Positions 37,194 through 45,612 of a DNA stretch of 64,000 nt are shown here, piece after piece. The notes beneath the pieces were generated by a model, which searched no databases, was not told where the DNA came from, and saw only the letters and a program-made list of their open reading frames with translations. Every line of letters starts with the position of its first letter. Positions within the stretch are counted from its first letter, which is position 1. The translations under genes were made by a program, and so were the position numbers. The stretch spans positions 1 to 64,000 of the forward strand of contig NZ_JAKZAM010000023.1 in NCBI RefSeq assembly GCF_022538055.1, read 5' to 3'. Source of the DNA: Cognataquiflexum nitidum. Lineage in GTDB: Bacteria; Bacteroidota; Bacteroidia; Cytophagales; Cyclobacteriaceae.

Positions 37194-37835
37194 ATGGCTT
37201 TGCTAAAGAAGATTACTTATTTCAATAAACTAAAGCAGCTTCTGGCTTTCGATTACTTTTCGATCAAAAACAAAAGCGCCAAAGTAAGGGCAACCATAGC
37301 GGAAGGACCTGATGTGCCGCTCTATATCTTGGGATCGAGAACAGACAGTGCACACTTGTCGGCAAAAAAAGGATTGCCCTATGCCTTTGCCAGCCACTTT
37401 GAATCCACCTATCTGTTGCAGGCTTTGGGTATCTACCTTCAGGAATTTCAGCCTTCGGAGTTTTTGGAAAAGCCATATACATTGGCCGGGGTCAATGTAT
37501 TTGTGGCTGAAACAGACGAAGAAGCTGAAAGATTATATACCACTTTGATCAGGATGTTTTTCAGTGTGTTGACCGGTTCGAGAGACGGCTTACAGGCACC
37601 GACAGCAATGAGAAGGGACTTGAAAGAAATGGTGCAGCATCCTTCTTTGCAGCAAATGTTGAAATATTCCTTTCCAGGCAGTAAGGAAACCGTAAAGAAA
37701 TAGGCAAAGGATTTTTTGGCGCAAACCCAAGTGGATGAAATCATCGCAACTTCGACCATGTATGCCATTGAAGACAGGATTAAGTCTGCGACGCTATTTG
37801 CAAAGGTGATGGAGGAGATAAATGAGAAGAGGTAG
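37194..37835 (+). pseudogene. Truncated and interrupted LLM-class flavin-dependent oxidoreductase
   Basis: The reading frame matches the C-terminal half of luciferase-like monooxygenases (PLYILGSRTDSAHLSAKKGL, then PYAFASHFES). The N-terminal half, about 150-170 residues, is absent. The frame is stopped by TAG at 37701-37703, after which it continues with typical sequence (FLAQTQVDEIIATSTMYAIE) to a second stop at 37833-37835. It therefore carries two lesions, a 5' truncation and a nonsense mutation. The family oxidises small organic molecules with reduced flavin. The truncation point abuts a DUF1016 remnant, suggesting a deletion or insertion scar. Confidence 0.85.
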
Positions 37836-37952
37836 GGCAGCTTGACGTTTCACCTAAAGAGTTTCTCCATTTTAACCAAAATTGTGGTCTTCCATCTTTG
37901 CCCCTTCAATTACCCCCATTTGCATTCAATTGCATTTAAGCACACTTTAATG

Positions 37953-39023
37953 TCAGGCCAATTTGGTATTGGGGAAAATCACCTTGTCAGGATTTTTCTT
38001 TAATTCTTCAATTACAACCTCAAATAGTTCCCTTTTCACACGGCCGGAATTTTTTGGTTCGACCAGGTACCGCACCGTCACCTCTATCCAGGTATTGACA
38101 TGCGCCTTCAAAATCACCGTAGGGTATTCATTGACATCCAATTCATCTACGGGAGTTTCTGACAAAATCTTTTTGAAGCGCTTCACCCTTCTGACCATTG
38201 CTTCCCCAATCTTAACTTCAACCACACGCTTGATGGTTTCGCTGGTAAATTTAAAATCGCTGTCATATGATATGAAGAAGCTCATTTCGTTCCAGATAAA
38301 AGGAAACAAAGGCCAAGAATAGTTGTAGACATATTCAATGAATACTTTGGAGTTGGCAAATCTGATAATACGTCCACTTGGATGGTCAGACGACAAATAA
38401 TCCCCGTGAAATTCCCAAAGGGTAGTGTCCAGATAGCCGACATTGATGACATCTCCAAAGACATTGCCAATCCTAATGCGGTCACCGACTTCAAACGGTT
38501 TTCGGATCAGAATATAAAGCCATCCAAAAAAACTTGTGATCAAATTTTGCAAGGCAAAACCAAGTATCAGGGATATGATTCCAAATGAAACCGCCGCCGC
38601 GTACCAATTCGCAAAAAGAAGGGAAAGGATGATGACAAGAATGATCAGGGCTGCAAATAAGTCTGCGATCCTGTTGAAATTAAATTCTTTGGTTTTATCT
38701 TCAATCTTGCTGTTAACGATATTTTTTAAAAGCCTAATCGCAAACAATACCAAAGAAACCAACATTATGGCTAATAAAATTTTTTGGGCGAGTGGAATAT
38801 AGGTAATCGGAATAGGCAATCTCTTCCAGCCTAGGAGAAAATAAAGGGCTCCACATGACAAAAAAACAATGGCTGTGATGCCTAGAAAGGGCATTTGTTT
38901 TTGTACAACTTCAGGGCTTTCTTTTTGTGCAACAACAGAGGTTTCGCTCAGGGCCCTTTGCACTTTCTCATCTTTTTTGATGGCTTCAAGTTCTTTGTCT
39001 TCTTTTTGTCCTGTCGTTCCCAT
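37953..39023 (-). CDS. Mechanosensitive ion channel of the MscS family
   Basis: The 356-residue protein has a polar N terminus of about 45 residues, three to four transmembrane helices (about 46-165) and a soluble domain. The pore helix and following beta domain are recognisable in FALQNLITSFFGWLYILIRK, then PFEVGDRIRIGNVFGDV. It opens when membrane tension rises during osmotic downshock and releases solutes. The loop with WEFHGDYLSSDHPSGR is longer than in MscS. It is divergent from an AI-2E-type transporter across a 307-base gap. Confidence 0.93.
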   Translation of the reverse strand: MGTTGQKEDKELEAIKKDEKVQRALSETSVVAQKESPEVVQKQMPFLGITAIVFLSCGALYFLLGWKRLPIPITYIPLAQKILLAIMLVSLVLFAIRLLKNIVNSKIEDKTKEFNFNRIADLFAALIILVIILSLLFANWYAAAVSFGIISLILGFALQNLITSFFGWLYILIRKPFEVGDRIRIGNVFGDVINVGYLDTTLWEFHGDYLSSDHPSGRIIRFANSKVFIEYVYNYSWPLFPFIWNEMSFFISYDSDFKFTSETIKRVVEVKIGEAMVRRVKRFKKILSETPVDELDVNEYPTVILKAHVNTWIEVTVRYLVEPKNSGRVKRELFEVVIEELKKNPDKVIFPNTKLA

Positions 39024-39330
39024 GCATGAAGTTAACTCAAGTAGGCGAAATCTTTACCAAGTTTCCGTTTTTCCTTGCTTGGCTTTCCTCCAATAAAATT
39101 TCTGACAGGGTAGATCTGAAGGACATGTCAAAAATGAAGGATCCAATTGCCCAATTCTGCGAATTATGTAAAACACACCTGATATTGTATTGCTTTTTCG
39201 CCTAAAATGATCCCGACCTTTGTCTCCGTATCTTCTTTTTCGATTTGGCTTCCCAAAATAGCCCAAGCTTAAAGGGGCGGTCAAAATTCCATGCCATATT
39301 TTACGCTAAAGACATGAAATTGACAAACCT
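39024..39330. other. 307-base divergent gap with no recognisable element
   Basis: This gap separates the MscS gene from the third AI-2E gene. I see no convincing ORF, TAnnTTTG box, terminator or repeat. A 76-codon frame on the minus strand (39054-39284) has composition unlike the genes around it and is not supported. Confidence 0.5.
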
Positions 39331-40437
39331 ATGAATCTATCCTTCTCCAAATTATTCTTTGTGTTGGCCTTCGTATTTGGTCTTTTTGCGGTGATGGTGA
39401 TTGCCAGGTCTGTCCTGATTCCGCTCAGCATGGCCTTGCTTGTTTCCTTTATTTTATTTCCGGTAGTTCAAAAATTAGAAGCTTGGGGAGTCAATCGGCT
39501 GCTTGCCGCCTTCCTTTCCTTACTGATGTTGATTCTGATTTTGGGAGGATCTTTGACTCTAATCTCTTCCCAGATTATGAATTTCTCAGATCAGATAGCG
39601 GGATTCACAGAAAAAATAATGGACATCTTGTCCGAGGTAATTGTCTATATAAATGGGAATATCAGTTTTATCGAGGATTTGAACAGGGAAGATTTGATAG
39701 AGGAGGGAAAAAGCTGGCTTCAATCATCATCCGGAACATTATTACAAAGTACTTTTAGCACTACGACCACATTATTTACAGGCATATTTACCACCATGAT
39801 CTTTACCTTTTTAATCCTGATTTATAGGGACGGCTTGACCAAGGCATTTGTATCTTTTGGGGAGGAAGAAAATCAGGATAGAATCTTTAGAATGCTCCAA
39901 AAAATACAACGCGTGGGAAAACAATACATTTCGGGAATGTTTATCTTGATTTTAATTTTGGGTTTTGCCAACAGTATCGGGTTGCTCCTTATAGGGATTG
40001 ACAACCCCTTTCTATTTGGATTTTTGGCAGCATTGTTATCCATAGTACCTTTTGTCGGCACGACCATTGGCGCAGTTATTCCGGCACTTTACGCCTTTAT
40101 GTCTTCGGATTCTCTTTGGGTTCCCGTGGCGGTGGTCATTTGGTTTTGGGCAATCCAGGTGATTGAAAGCAACTTTCTCAATCCAAAGATTGTCGGCAGT
40201 AGCCTCAATGTCAACGCTTTGGTTGCCATTATGAGTTTGTTGGTCGGAGCTGCGGTATGGGGAGTGGCAGGCATGATTCTATTTATGCCATTTGCTTCCA
40301 TCCTCAAAGTAATCTGCGAGGAGTTTGAACAGCTGAAACCCATCGCCATGCTGATCAGCAACGACATTTCCGGTGATGAGAAAAAAGAAGAACAAGCTTC
40401 GAAATGGATGGAAAAAGTAAAGGGATGGTTTAAATAA
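39331..40437 (+). CDS. AI-2E family transporter (PerM-type), copy 3
   Basis: This 368-residue membrane protein has the same architecture as the copy at 15461: N-terminal helix pair, a soluble loop (about 85-140), then helices with LAALLSIVPFVGTTIGAVIP and the motif IESNFLNPKIVGSSLNVNAL. It appears closer to the 15461 copy (EANFLTPKIVGSNVNLNAF) than to the one at 28899. The C terminus has a short charged tail (SGDEKKEEQASKWMEKVKGW). The solute is unknown. It neighbours an MscS channel in the opposite direction, so a shared osmotic role is conceivable but unproven. Confidence 0.9.
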   Translation: MNLSFSKLFFVLAFVFGLFAVMVIARSVLIPLSMALLVSFILFPVVQKLEAWGVNRLLAAFLSLLMLILILGGSLTLISSQIMNFSDQIAGFTEKIMDILSEVIVYINGNISFIEDLNREDLIEEGKSWLQSSSGTLLQSTFSTTTTLFTGIFTTMIFTFLILIYRDGLTKAFVSFGEEENQDRIFRMLQKIQRVGKQYISGMFILILILGFANSIGLLLIGIDNPFLFGFLAALLSIVPFVGTTIGAVIPALYAFMSSDSLWVPVAVVIWFWAIQVIESNFLNPKIVGSSLNVNALVAIMSLLVGAAVWGVAGMILFMPFASILKVICEEFEQLKPIAMLISNDISGDEKKEEQASKWMEKVKGWFK

Positions 40438-40491
40438 ATATGGATATCCGCTTCTTTGCCAGTAACCCTTTGTTTTTATTCAAGCTGGACT

Positions 40492-40534
40492 GAAGACCGA
40501 AGTCGGAAGACCGAAGTACCAGGCATTTCGGTCT
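40492..40534. repeat. 14-base tandem repeat and hairpin
   Basis: GAAGACCGAAGTCG (40492-40505) is followed at once by GAAGACCGAAGTAC (40506-40519). The second copy forms an 8-bp hairpin AGACCGAA/TTCGGTCT (40508-40515, 40527-40534). No T tract follows. It lies between two convergent genes and could act as a weak terminator or be element debris. Confidence 0.5.
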
Positions 40535-40615
40535 GCAGACGAGATTTAATATATTTATCCAATCTTGTGGCATCTTTGCGTACAAACATATAAATAAATG
40601 TGGAATCGGAACTCC

Positions 40616-40981
40616 TCACCCAACCCGTAAAATCTTTTCCATTTTTTTCCCATTGGCCAATTCATCGACCAACTTGTCCATATACCTGACCTGTCGGGTG
40701 ACAGGATTTTCAATTTCTTCAATCCTGTAACCGCAGATTACGCCTGTGATAAGTGTTGCATTGGGGTTCAAAGTGGCCTTCTCAAAGAAGGTTTCAAAGC
40801 TTACTTTCTCGGTAATCAGTTTCTGGAGTTGACCTTCATCAAAACCCGTCAGCCAAGTGATGACCTGAAGCAGTTCTTCCTTTGTCCTGCCTTTGCGCTC
40901 TACTTTGGTGATATAGTGGGGAAATACCGAGGCAAATGTCATCTTTGCCACTCGCTCATCGTGTTCGGGAGTTGTTTTCAT
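40616..40981 (-). CDS. DUF2200 family protein
   Basis: The 121-residue cytoplasmic protein belongs to the DUF2200 family, recognisable from VAKMTFASVFPHYITKVERK and GRTKEELLQVITWLTGFDEG, and near the C terminus YMDKLVDELANGKKMEKILR. The function of the family is unknown. It forms a compact alpha-helical unit without membrane segments or catalytic motifs. It stands alone, convergent with the AI-2E-type gene. Confidence 0.9.
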   Translation of the reverse strand: MKTTPEHDERVAKMTFASVFPHYITKVERKGRTKEELLQVITWLTGFDEGQLQKLITEKVSFETFFEKATLNPNATLITGVICGYRIEEIENPVTRQVRYMDKLVDELANGKKMEKILRVG

Positions 40982-41313
40982 TGGATTTCAGTTTTAGTGA
41001 AATTCTTTCTCAAATTTAATAATGGCTGTCCGGATAATGGCAGGTTTTAAAAACTTACAAATTTTTGGTAGGTGTGTTTACCTGATTTTTTTTGAAATCT
41101 CTTCCTTAAAACTTAACCTCAAATTTTCGACGCGGGAGGGAACGACGGCGAACCGGGCCGGCCTTGGCCTTGTGCGTGGATAGGATTTTGCCGTCTTGAC
41201 TTTTTTGGCTACTTTTTTTGCCAAGAAAAAAAGTAGCTATATCAAGAACGTCTAATTTTCTGTAAGCATAGAGAAGCTGTTTTATGTAAAAATTGAAAAG
41301 AGTTCCCAAGAGA
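40982..41313. repeat. 332-base gap with GC-rich segment and 12-bp hairpin, likely dispersed repeat
   Basis: Bases about 41129-41195 are unusually GC-rich for this genome (CGACGCGGGAGGGAACGACG and GGGCCGGCCTTGGCC). They are followed by a perfect 12-bp hairpin GCTACTTTTTTT/AAAAAAAGTAGC (41208-41219, 41226-41237). From memory, similar composite sequences recur between genes in other Bacteroidota and give spurious short ORFs, as the 67-codon minus-strand frame here would be. I see no gene. The hairpin could terminate transcription in either direction. Confidence 0.5.
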
Positions 41314-44019
41314 TTATCCAGTATTTTTCAACCCACTTGACAGAGAATTGATCATACTGAGCAATTTTACCAGCATCTTGTCCTTTTCTGCACTGTTGTC
41401 ATCCATTTCCCTCCACTGCTTCAGGTAGTGGATATGCAGCTTGTGGAGGATTTTCAGTTTGCCTTCTCTCCATTTCAGGTTGTCATATTGTCCTTCCCTC
41501 CTGACAGCAACAGGTTCTTCAAAAAGCTCCCCGATAAGCCTAAAGCCATTTTCATAATCCTTCAGGATCTTACCCATAAACAAATCTCTCTCCGCGGTAT
41601 CTCCATCAAGTTCCGCATAGAGCTTCATCATCTCCACATGGGAAAGGATCAGGTTAGTCTCTGTCTGAATGATCAGAAACTTGAAAAAAGTCCAATCGTT
41701 GACCATCTTTTTCAAATCATGGAAAGCTTCGGGTCGTTCTTCTTTCAGCTTCATCAAAGCCTCCCCGAGTCCATACCAACCGGTGATGGTAATCCTGGAA
41801 AGGTTCCAGCTAAACACCCATGGAATTGCCCGCAGGTCACCGAGCGTCCGGGTGCCTGTTCTTCTGACAGGTCTAGAACCGATTTTACTTTTTTCCAATA
41901 CATCTATACAGGTTACTTTGCTATAAAAATCGATAAAGCCTGGTGTTTTAATAAAATCCTGGTAGTGCTCAAATGATTTTTTGGACAAAAACTCCATGGT
42001 TTCAAAAGGAATCGCTGCTTCCTTGGTTTTGCTTTTGCCTTGAATAGTTTGCTTGGCTACACCTGAGGTCAGGGCATTGAGGTTGTAGGTGGCTGTAAGA
42101 GGATTGCCAAATTGCTGTGCAACAGTTTCTCCCTGCACCGTGATTTTGATGGTGCCGTTGACTGTGTCGGCAGGCATGCTTTCCAAAAAACGGTGGTACT
42201 TTCCTCCACCCCTACTGATAGTTCCTCCTGTTCCGTGAAAAAAGTAAACTTCTGTATTATTTTTTCTACCCACCTCGGCAAGTTTTACCTCTGCTTTGAA
42301 CAGGTTCCACTTACTTGCAATCGTTCCCCCGTCTTTGTTGCTGTCGCTGTAGCCCAACATGACCTCCTGTTGGTTGGAAATGCCCGTATCCCGCTGTTGG
42401 GTGAGGGGATGTTGTAGAAATTTATCCAAGATCTCAGGGCCGTTGTGAAGGTCTTCGATGGTTTCCAATAGGGGAACCACCTTGATATGGGTATTGAGCA
42501 ATTGGGTCTCACGCATCAATAGGTAAACGACAAGCAAATCGCTGAGATTCCTTGTCATACTGATGATAAAAGAACCAATTCCTTCCGAGCCATATTGATT
42601 GACATGATGCCGGACTACCCTGTAGCAGTCCAAAACATTGTCTGCTTCAGCCCCATAGGACACCGTAATGTCTGTGATCAGGGAATGGCTTTCCAGTATT
42701 TTATTCAGATAAGCCACCCGTTTTTCTTCGCCCCAATTGGCAAAATCATAATCCTTTTCCCCATTGGATTGCAAAATTTGGGCAATGGCCTTGTCATGAA
42801 AAGCGCTGTTTTGTCGGATGTCCAATTTGGCAAGGTGAAATCCAAAGCAATGAACAGCGCGCTCAATCGGAAAAAGTAAATCTTCAGCTATGCCCTGCAA
42901 ACCGTTTTCAGAGAGAATTTCCCTTAAGAATTTGAGGTCATCTGACAGCGCTTTTCTTGACCTGTAGTGGGCCTCAGCATCTGCGTTTTTTTCAGAAATG
43001 GTATTTTCCAACTGCAACAGCATCAGACTCGCATACTGTCTCCAAGGCTCATAAGGATTCCTGCGGATCGCTTTCTCCCCTGCCTCGCCCAAGGCTTTTG
43101 ATTTTTTTTCTACCGCTTCCGACAAAAGAAATGGCACAGGATTGCTGATGGCAGAAACAGAAAGCTTGCTAGCCAAAACCACCAATTGCGATCTGATCAG
43201 CGAAAGGGCAGCATTCCTGTGCAACAACAGCGTTTCCTGTGTGATACCCGGCGTGACAAAAGGATGCCCGTCTCTGTCCCCTCCTACCCAACTTCCGAAT
43301 TGGATTTTGGGAAAAACATCCGGGTTTTTGATTTTATGCGGGTCAAATCCCATGGCAATCCAAGAGCCCTTGAGCTGTTGGTCGCTTTTCTCCAATACAG
43401 TCGGAAAAATATTTCTCAAGTAGTAAACGGTATTTGCCCTTTCGTCCCGGATATCCGGTTTTTCGAGGTAAATCTCCCCTGTCCGCCACCATCTCTCCAA
43501 GAGGTGGATGATCTTGGCTTCAATCAAATTTTGCTCGAGCTTGCTGAGAGATACGTTTTCCCGCTGTACCAAAAGCAAATACAATTCCCTGTGGATTTCT
43601 ATCACGGTGACCCTTTTGGCTTCGGTGGGATGTGCAGTCAGTACCGGTGTCACGCTAACTTGAGAGATGGCTTGGAGCATATCCTCCTGTGCGATGTTTT
43701 GGTCTTTCCAGATTTTAAATGCCTCCGCCCATGATCCCCTGATGGAGGTAATATCGTCTTGGTTTTCCATTTTCCTCCGGTATTGGGTCGCTGCATTTTC
43801 TTCCACCATCGTCATCAACTGAAAGTAAATACTGAGCGATTGGATCACCTTGTCGATGGGAAGTGTGTTGTCATCGATTCCTGCAAAATCCTCCGGATGG
43901 CTATTGATCAAAGGAATGATGTCGTGTTCATGGATCCGGGACAGCATCTCGACATAACAACCAATCAAAAAACTTCTGCTTTCAGTGACATTCTGAAAGG
44001 GACTCTTTTTCGTATTCAT
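41314..44019 (-). CDS. ppc: Phosphoenolpyruvate carboxylase
   Basis: The 901-residue enzyme adds bicarbonate to phosphoenolpyruvate to make oxaloacetate, refilling the TCA cycle. Catalytic motifs are all present: VLTAHPTEAKR (catalytic His), GSWVGGDRDGHPFVT, VMLGYSDSNKDGG, and FFHGTGGTISRGGG, the loop that shields the intermediate. Near the C terminus is RTLGDLRAIPWVFSWNLSRI. The protein ends with NTG, as do typical family members. Lengths of 850-950 are normal. Confidence 0.96.
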   Translation of the reverse strand: MNTKKSPFQNVTESRSFLIGCYVEMLSRIHEHDIIPLINSHPEDFAGIDDNTLPIDKVIQSLSIYFQLMTMVEENAATQYRRKMENQDDITSIRGSWAEAFKIWKDQNIAQEDMLQAISQVSVTPVLTAHPTEAKRVTVIEIHRELYLLLVQRENVSLSKLEQNLIEAKIIHLLERWWRTGEIYLEKPDIRDERANTVYYLRNIFPTVLEKSDQQLKGSWIAMGFDPHKIKNPDVFPKIQFGSWVGGDRDGHPFVTPGITQETLLLHRNAALSLIRSQLVVLASKLSVSAISNPVPFLLSEAVEKKSKALGEAGEKAIRRNPYEPWRQYASLMLLQLENTISEKNADAEAHYRSRKALSDDLKFLREILSENGLQGIAEDLLFPIERAVHCFGFHLAKLDIRQNSAFHDKAIAQILQSNGEKDYDFANWGEEKRVAYLNKILESHSLITDITVSYGAEADNVLDCYRVVRHHVNQYGSEGIGSFIISMTRNLSDLLVVYLLMRETQLLNTHIKVVPLLETIEDLHNGPEILDKFLQHPLTQQRDTGISNQQEVMLGYSDSNKDGGTIASKWNLFKAEVKLAEVGRKNNTEVYFFHGTGGTISRGGGKYHRFLESMPADTVNGTIKITVQGETVAQQFGNPLTATYNLNALTSGVAKQTIQGKSKTKEAAIPFETMEFLSKKSFEHYQDFIKTPGFIDFYSKVTCIDVLEKSKIGSRPVRRTGTRTLGDLRAIPWVFSWNLSRITITGWYGLGEALMKLKEERPEAFHDLKKMVNDWTFFKFLIIQTETNLILSHVEMMKLYAELDGDTAERDLFMGKILKDYENGFRLIGELFEEPVAVRREGQYDNLKWREGKLKILHKLHIHYLKQWREMDDNSAEKDKMLVKLLSMINSLSSGLKNTG

Positions 44020-44288
44020 AACCCAAGATTTTTAATTTGCGCAGACAAAAATCAATAGTAGAAAAGTAGTTGTCGGGTCATTATAAAACAAGGATTTCTT
44101 TTTATTCCTATGTTAATTATCATCCTTCAACTTCAAATACAATTGGCCTCTGCCAAATGGAATCACGAACTCCGAAAAATCAAATTGACAAATCCTATCT
44201 GTGCAACTAATCAACCAAAAGGTAAACCCAACTTTAAAAATCTTTAAATACTTGGTCATATTTGCTCATGGCTACAAATAGCCAATCC

Positions 44289-45359
44289 TTATTTCTCAGG
44301 ACTTTTCTTGTATTTTTCATACCCCTCCAGATCAAACAAAAATATACCTCTTCCATCTCCGGCACCTTTTTGATAACCAAACTGATGGGCTATAATATTT
44401 CCTTGTTTGTTCACCACAGGATTGTCTGATTTGATTTTATTGAAATACCGGGTGGAAAAATCGGCCAGTCTTTCGACCTCACCGCTGCCATCCAGCTTCA
44501 GTTTATAAATATCCAGTTTGTACTTGTTCCTTTCTTCCATAGGCTGGTGACGGTCACTTTCGATGACCATGTATTTGCCGTCAGGAAAGATGCCTTCCGC
44601 TTCATTGTAGCTTTTGGGCAAATCGGTGTACTTGGTTGTTTCTTTTGTCTTTAAATTGAAGCCAAACACCTGCGAATTGAAATACTGATCTCTCGCATCT
44701 CCCCAATAATGCGTGTAAATCAGTTCCTCATTTAGAGCCGGTCTAAAATCCTGTGTTTCCAGCCGGACATATGCTGAGGAGTCTTGGTAAGAAATGACTG
44801 TTTGCACATCTTTCAAATGGGGAATTCCACCTTCATAGAATATCTCGCCTGTTTTTATTTCCCTTTGTCCCTGAAGGGTCCAGGCTATCTTCATGCTGTT
44901 TTTGGAAACCGCAGGCCCCTCATCGCAGAAAGCATTTAAGGGAAACGGCGTATTTGGCTTATCCTTGGTAAGCACATACAATCCTAGTCCTGCATGTCGG
45001 TCTTTCTCCGGGTCGTTGGCATCAAAAATATTGGAGCCCATGGCAAGAAGCAAATCCCCGTTTGATAAACACAAAACCCGATGAATACCGCCATGATAAA
45101 AACCGGAGGTCACCTGAGAAACTTCCTTTGTAGCAATGTTTATTTTGAACACATCGCCCACCAGCTTATTTAAAAAGTAGATATTCTCTGATTTTTCATC
45201 CCACTCGGGCCTTACTCCCCATGTGGTAAGAATGGAAAAGTAAGGGGGCAATTCCTCTATCAATGACTCGATTGTCTGGGCATTTGCCTGATTTACAAAC
45301 TCGAGTAAAAAAAGGGTACCAATAAGAATTCCTTTTTTGAGGGTTATCAGTGTACGCAT
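44289..45359 (-). CDS. Exported beta-propeller protein (TolB-like), function unknown
   Basis: The 356-residue protein begins with a signal peptide (MRTLITLKKGILIGTLFLLE, ending NANAQ-like at NQANAQ). The rest consists of propeller blades similar to TolB/WD40-type repeats: GVRPEWDEKSENIYFLNKLV, EGIFPDGKYMVIESDRHQP, NPVVNKQGNIIAHQFGYQKG. The ESDRH motif resembles those in periplasmic oligogalacturonate lyase-like propellers, but catalytic assignment is not possible. Nearby genes give no pathway context. An upstream ATG at 45419 is less likely because it precedes the signal peptide. Confidence 0.72.
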   Translation of the reverse strand: MRTLITLKKGILIGTLFLLEFVNQANAQTIESLIEELPPYFSILTTWGVRPEWDEKSENIYFLNKLVGDVFKINIATKEVSQVTSGFYHGGIHRVLCLSNGDLLLAMGSNIFDANDPEKDRHAGLGLYVLTKDKPNTPFPLNAFCDEGPAVSKNSMKIAWTLQGQREIKTGEIFYEGGIPHLKDVQTVISYQDSSAYVRLETQDFRPALNEELIYTHYWGDARDQYFNSQVFGFNLKTKETTKYTDLPKSYNEAEGIFPDGKYMVIESDRHQPMEERNKYKLDIYKLKLDGSGEVERLADFSTRYFNKIKSDNPVVNKQGNIIAHQFGYQKGAGDGRGIFLFDLEGYEKYKKSPEK

Positions 45360-45612
45360 AATGCAAAATTTGATTTGTTCATTTTGAAATAAAACCGGCT
45401 GACCTGCCACCATTCTCACGGAAAGTTAGGCCAAACGCATCTGCCTAAAAATATAAAAAAAATAGAAATCTACAAGGCAGAAAGGAAATCGGCTCGGGGA
45501 TTTCCCACCTGATATTCTTAAAGGAATTTTTTTTCCGTACCTTCTTCCAATAATGAAGTCAAAATGAATGATGAATTCAAAATTATGAATTCATCATTCT
45601 TCATTGGTTCTT

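Noticed and set aside
39054..39284. 76-codon frame on the minus strand upstream of MscS
   Set aside because: No signal, domain or membrane pattern. The composition is unlike that of neighbouring genes and the frame lies in a divergent regulatory gap.
41106..41309. 67-codon frame beside ppc
   Set aside because: It runs through the GC-rich repeat and hairpin. Such frames arise by chance in this repeat and no coding evidence exists.
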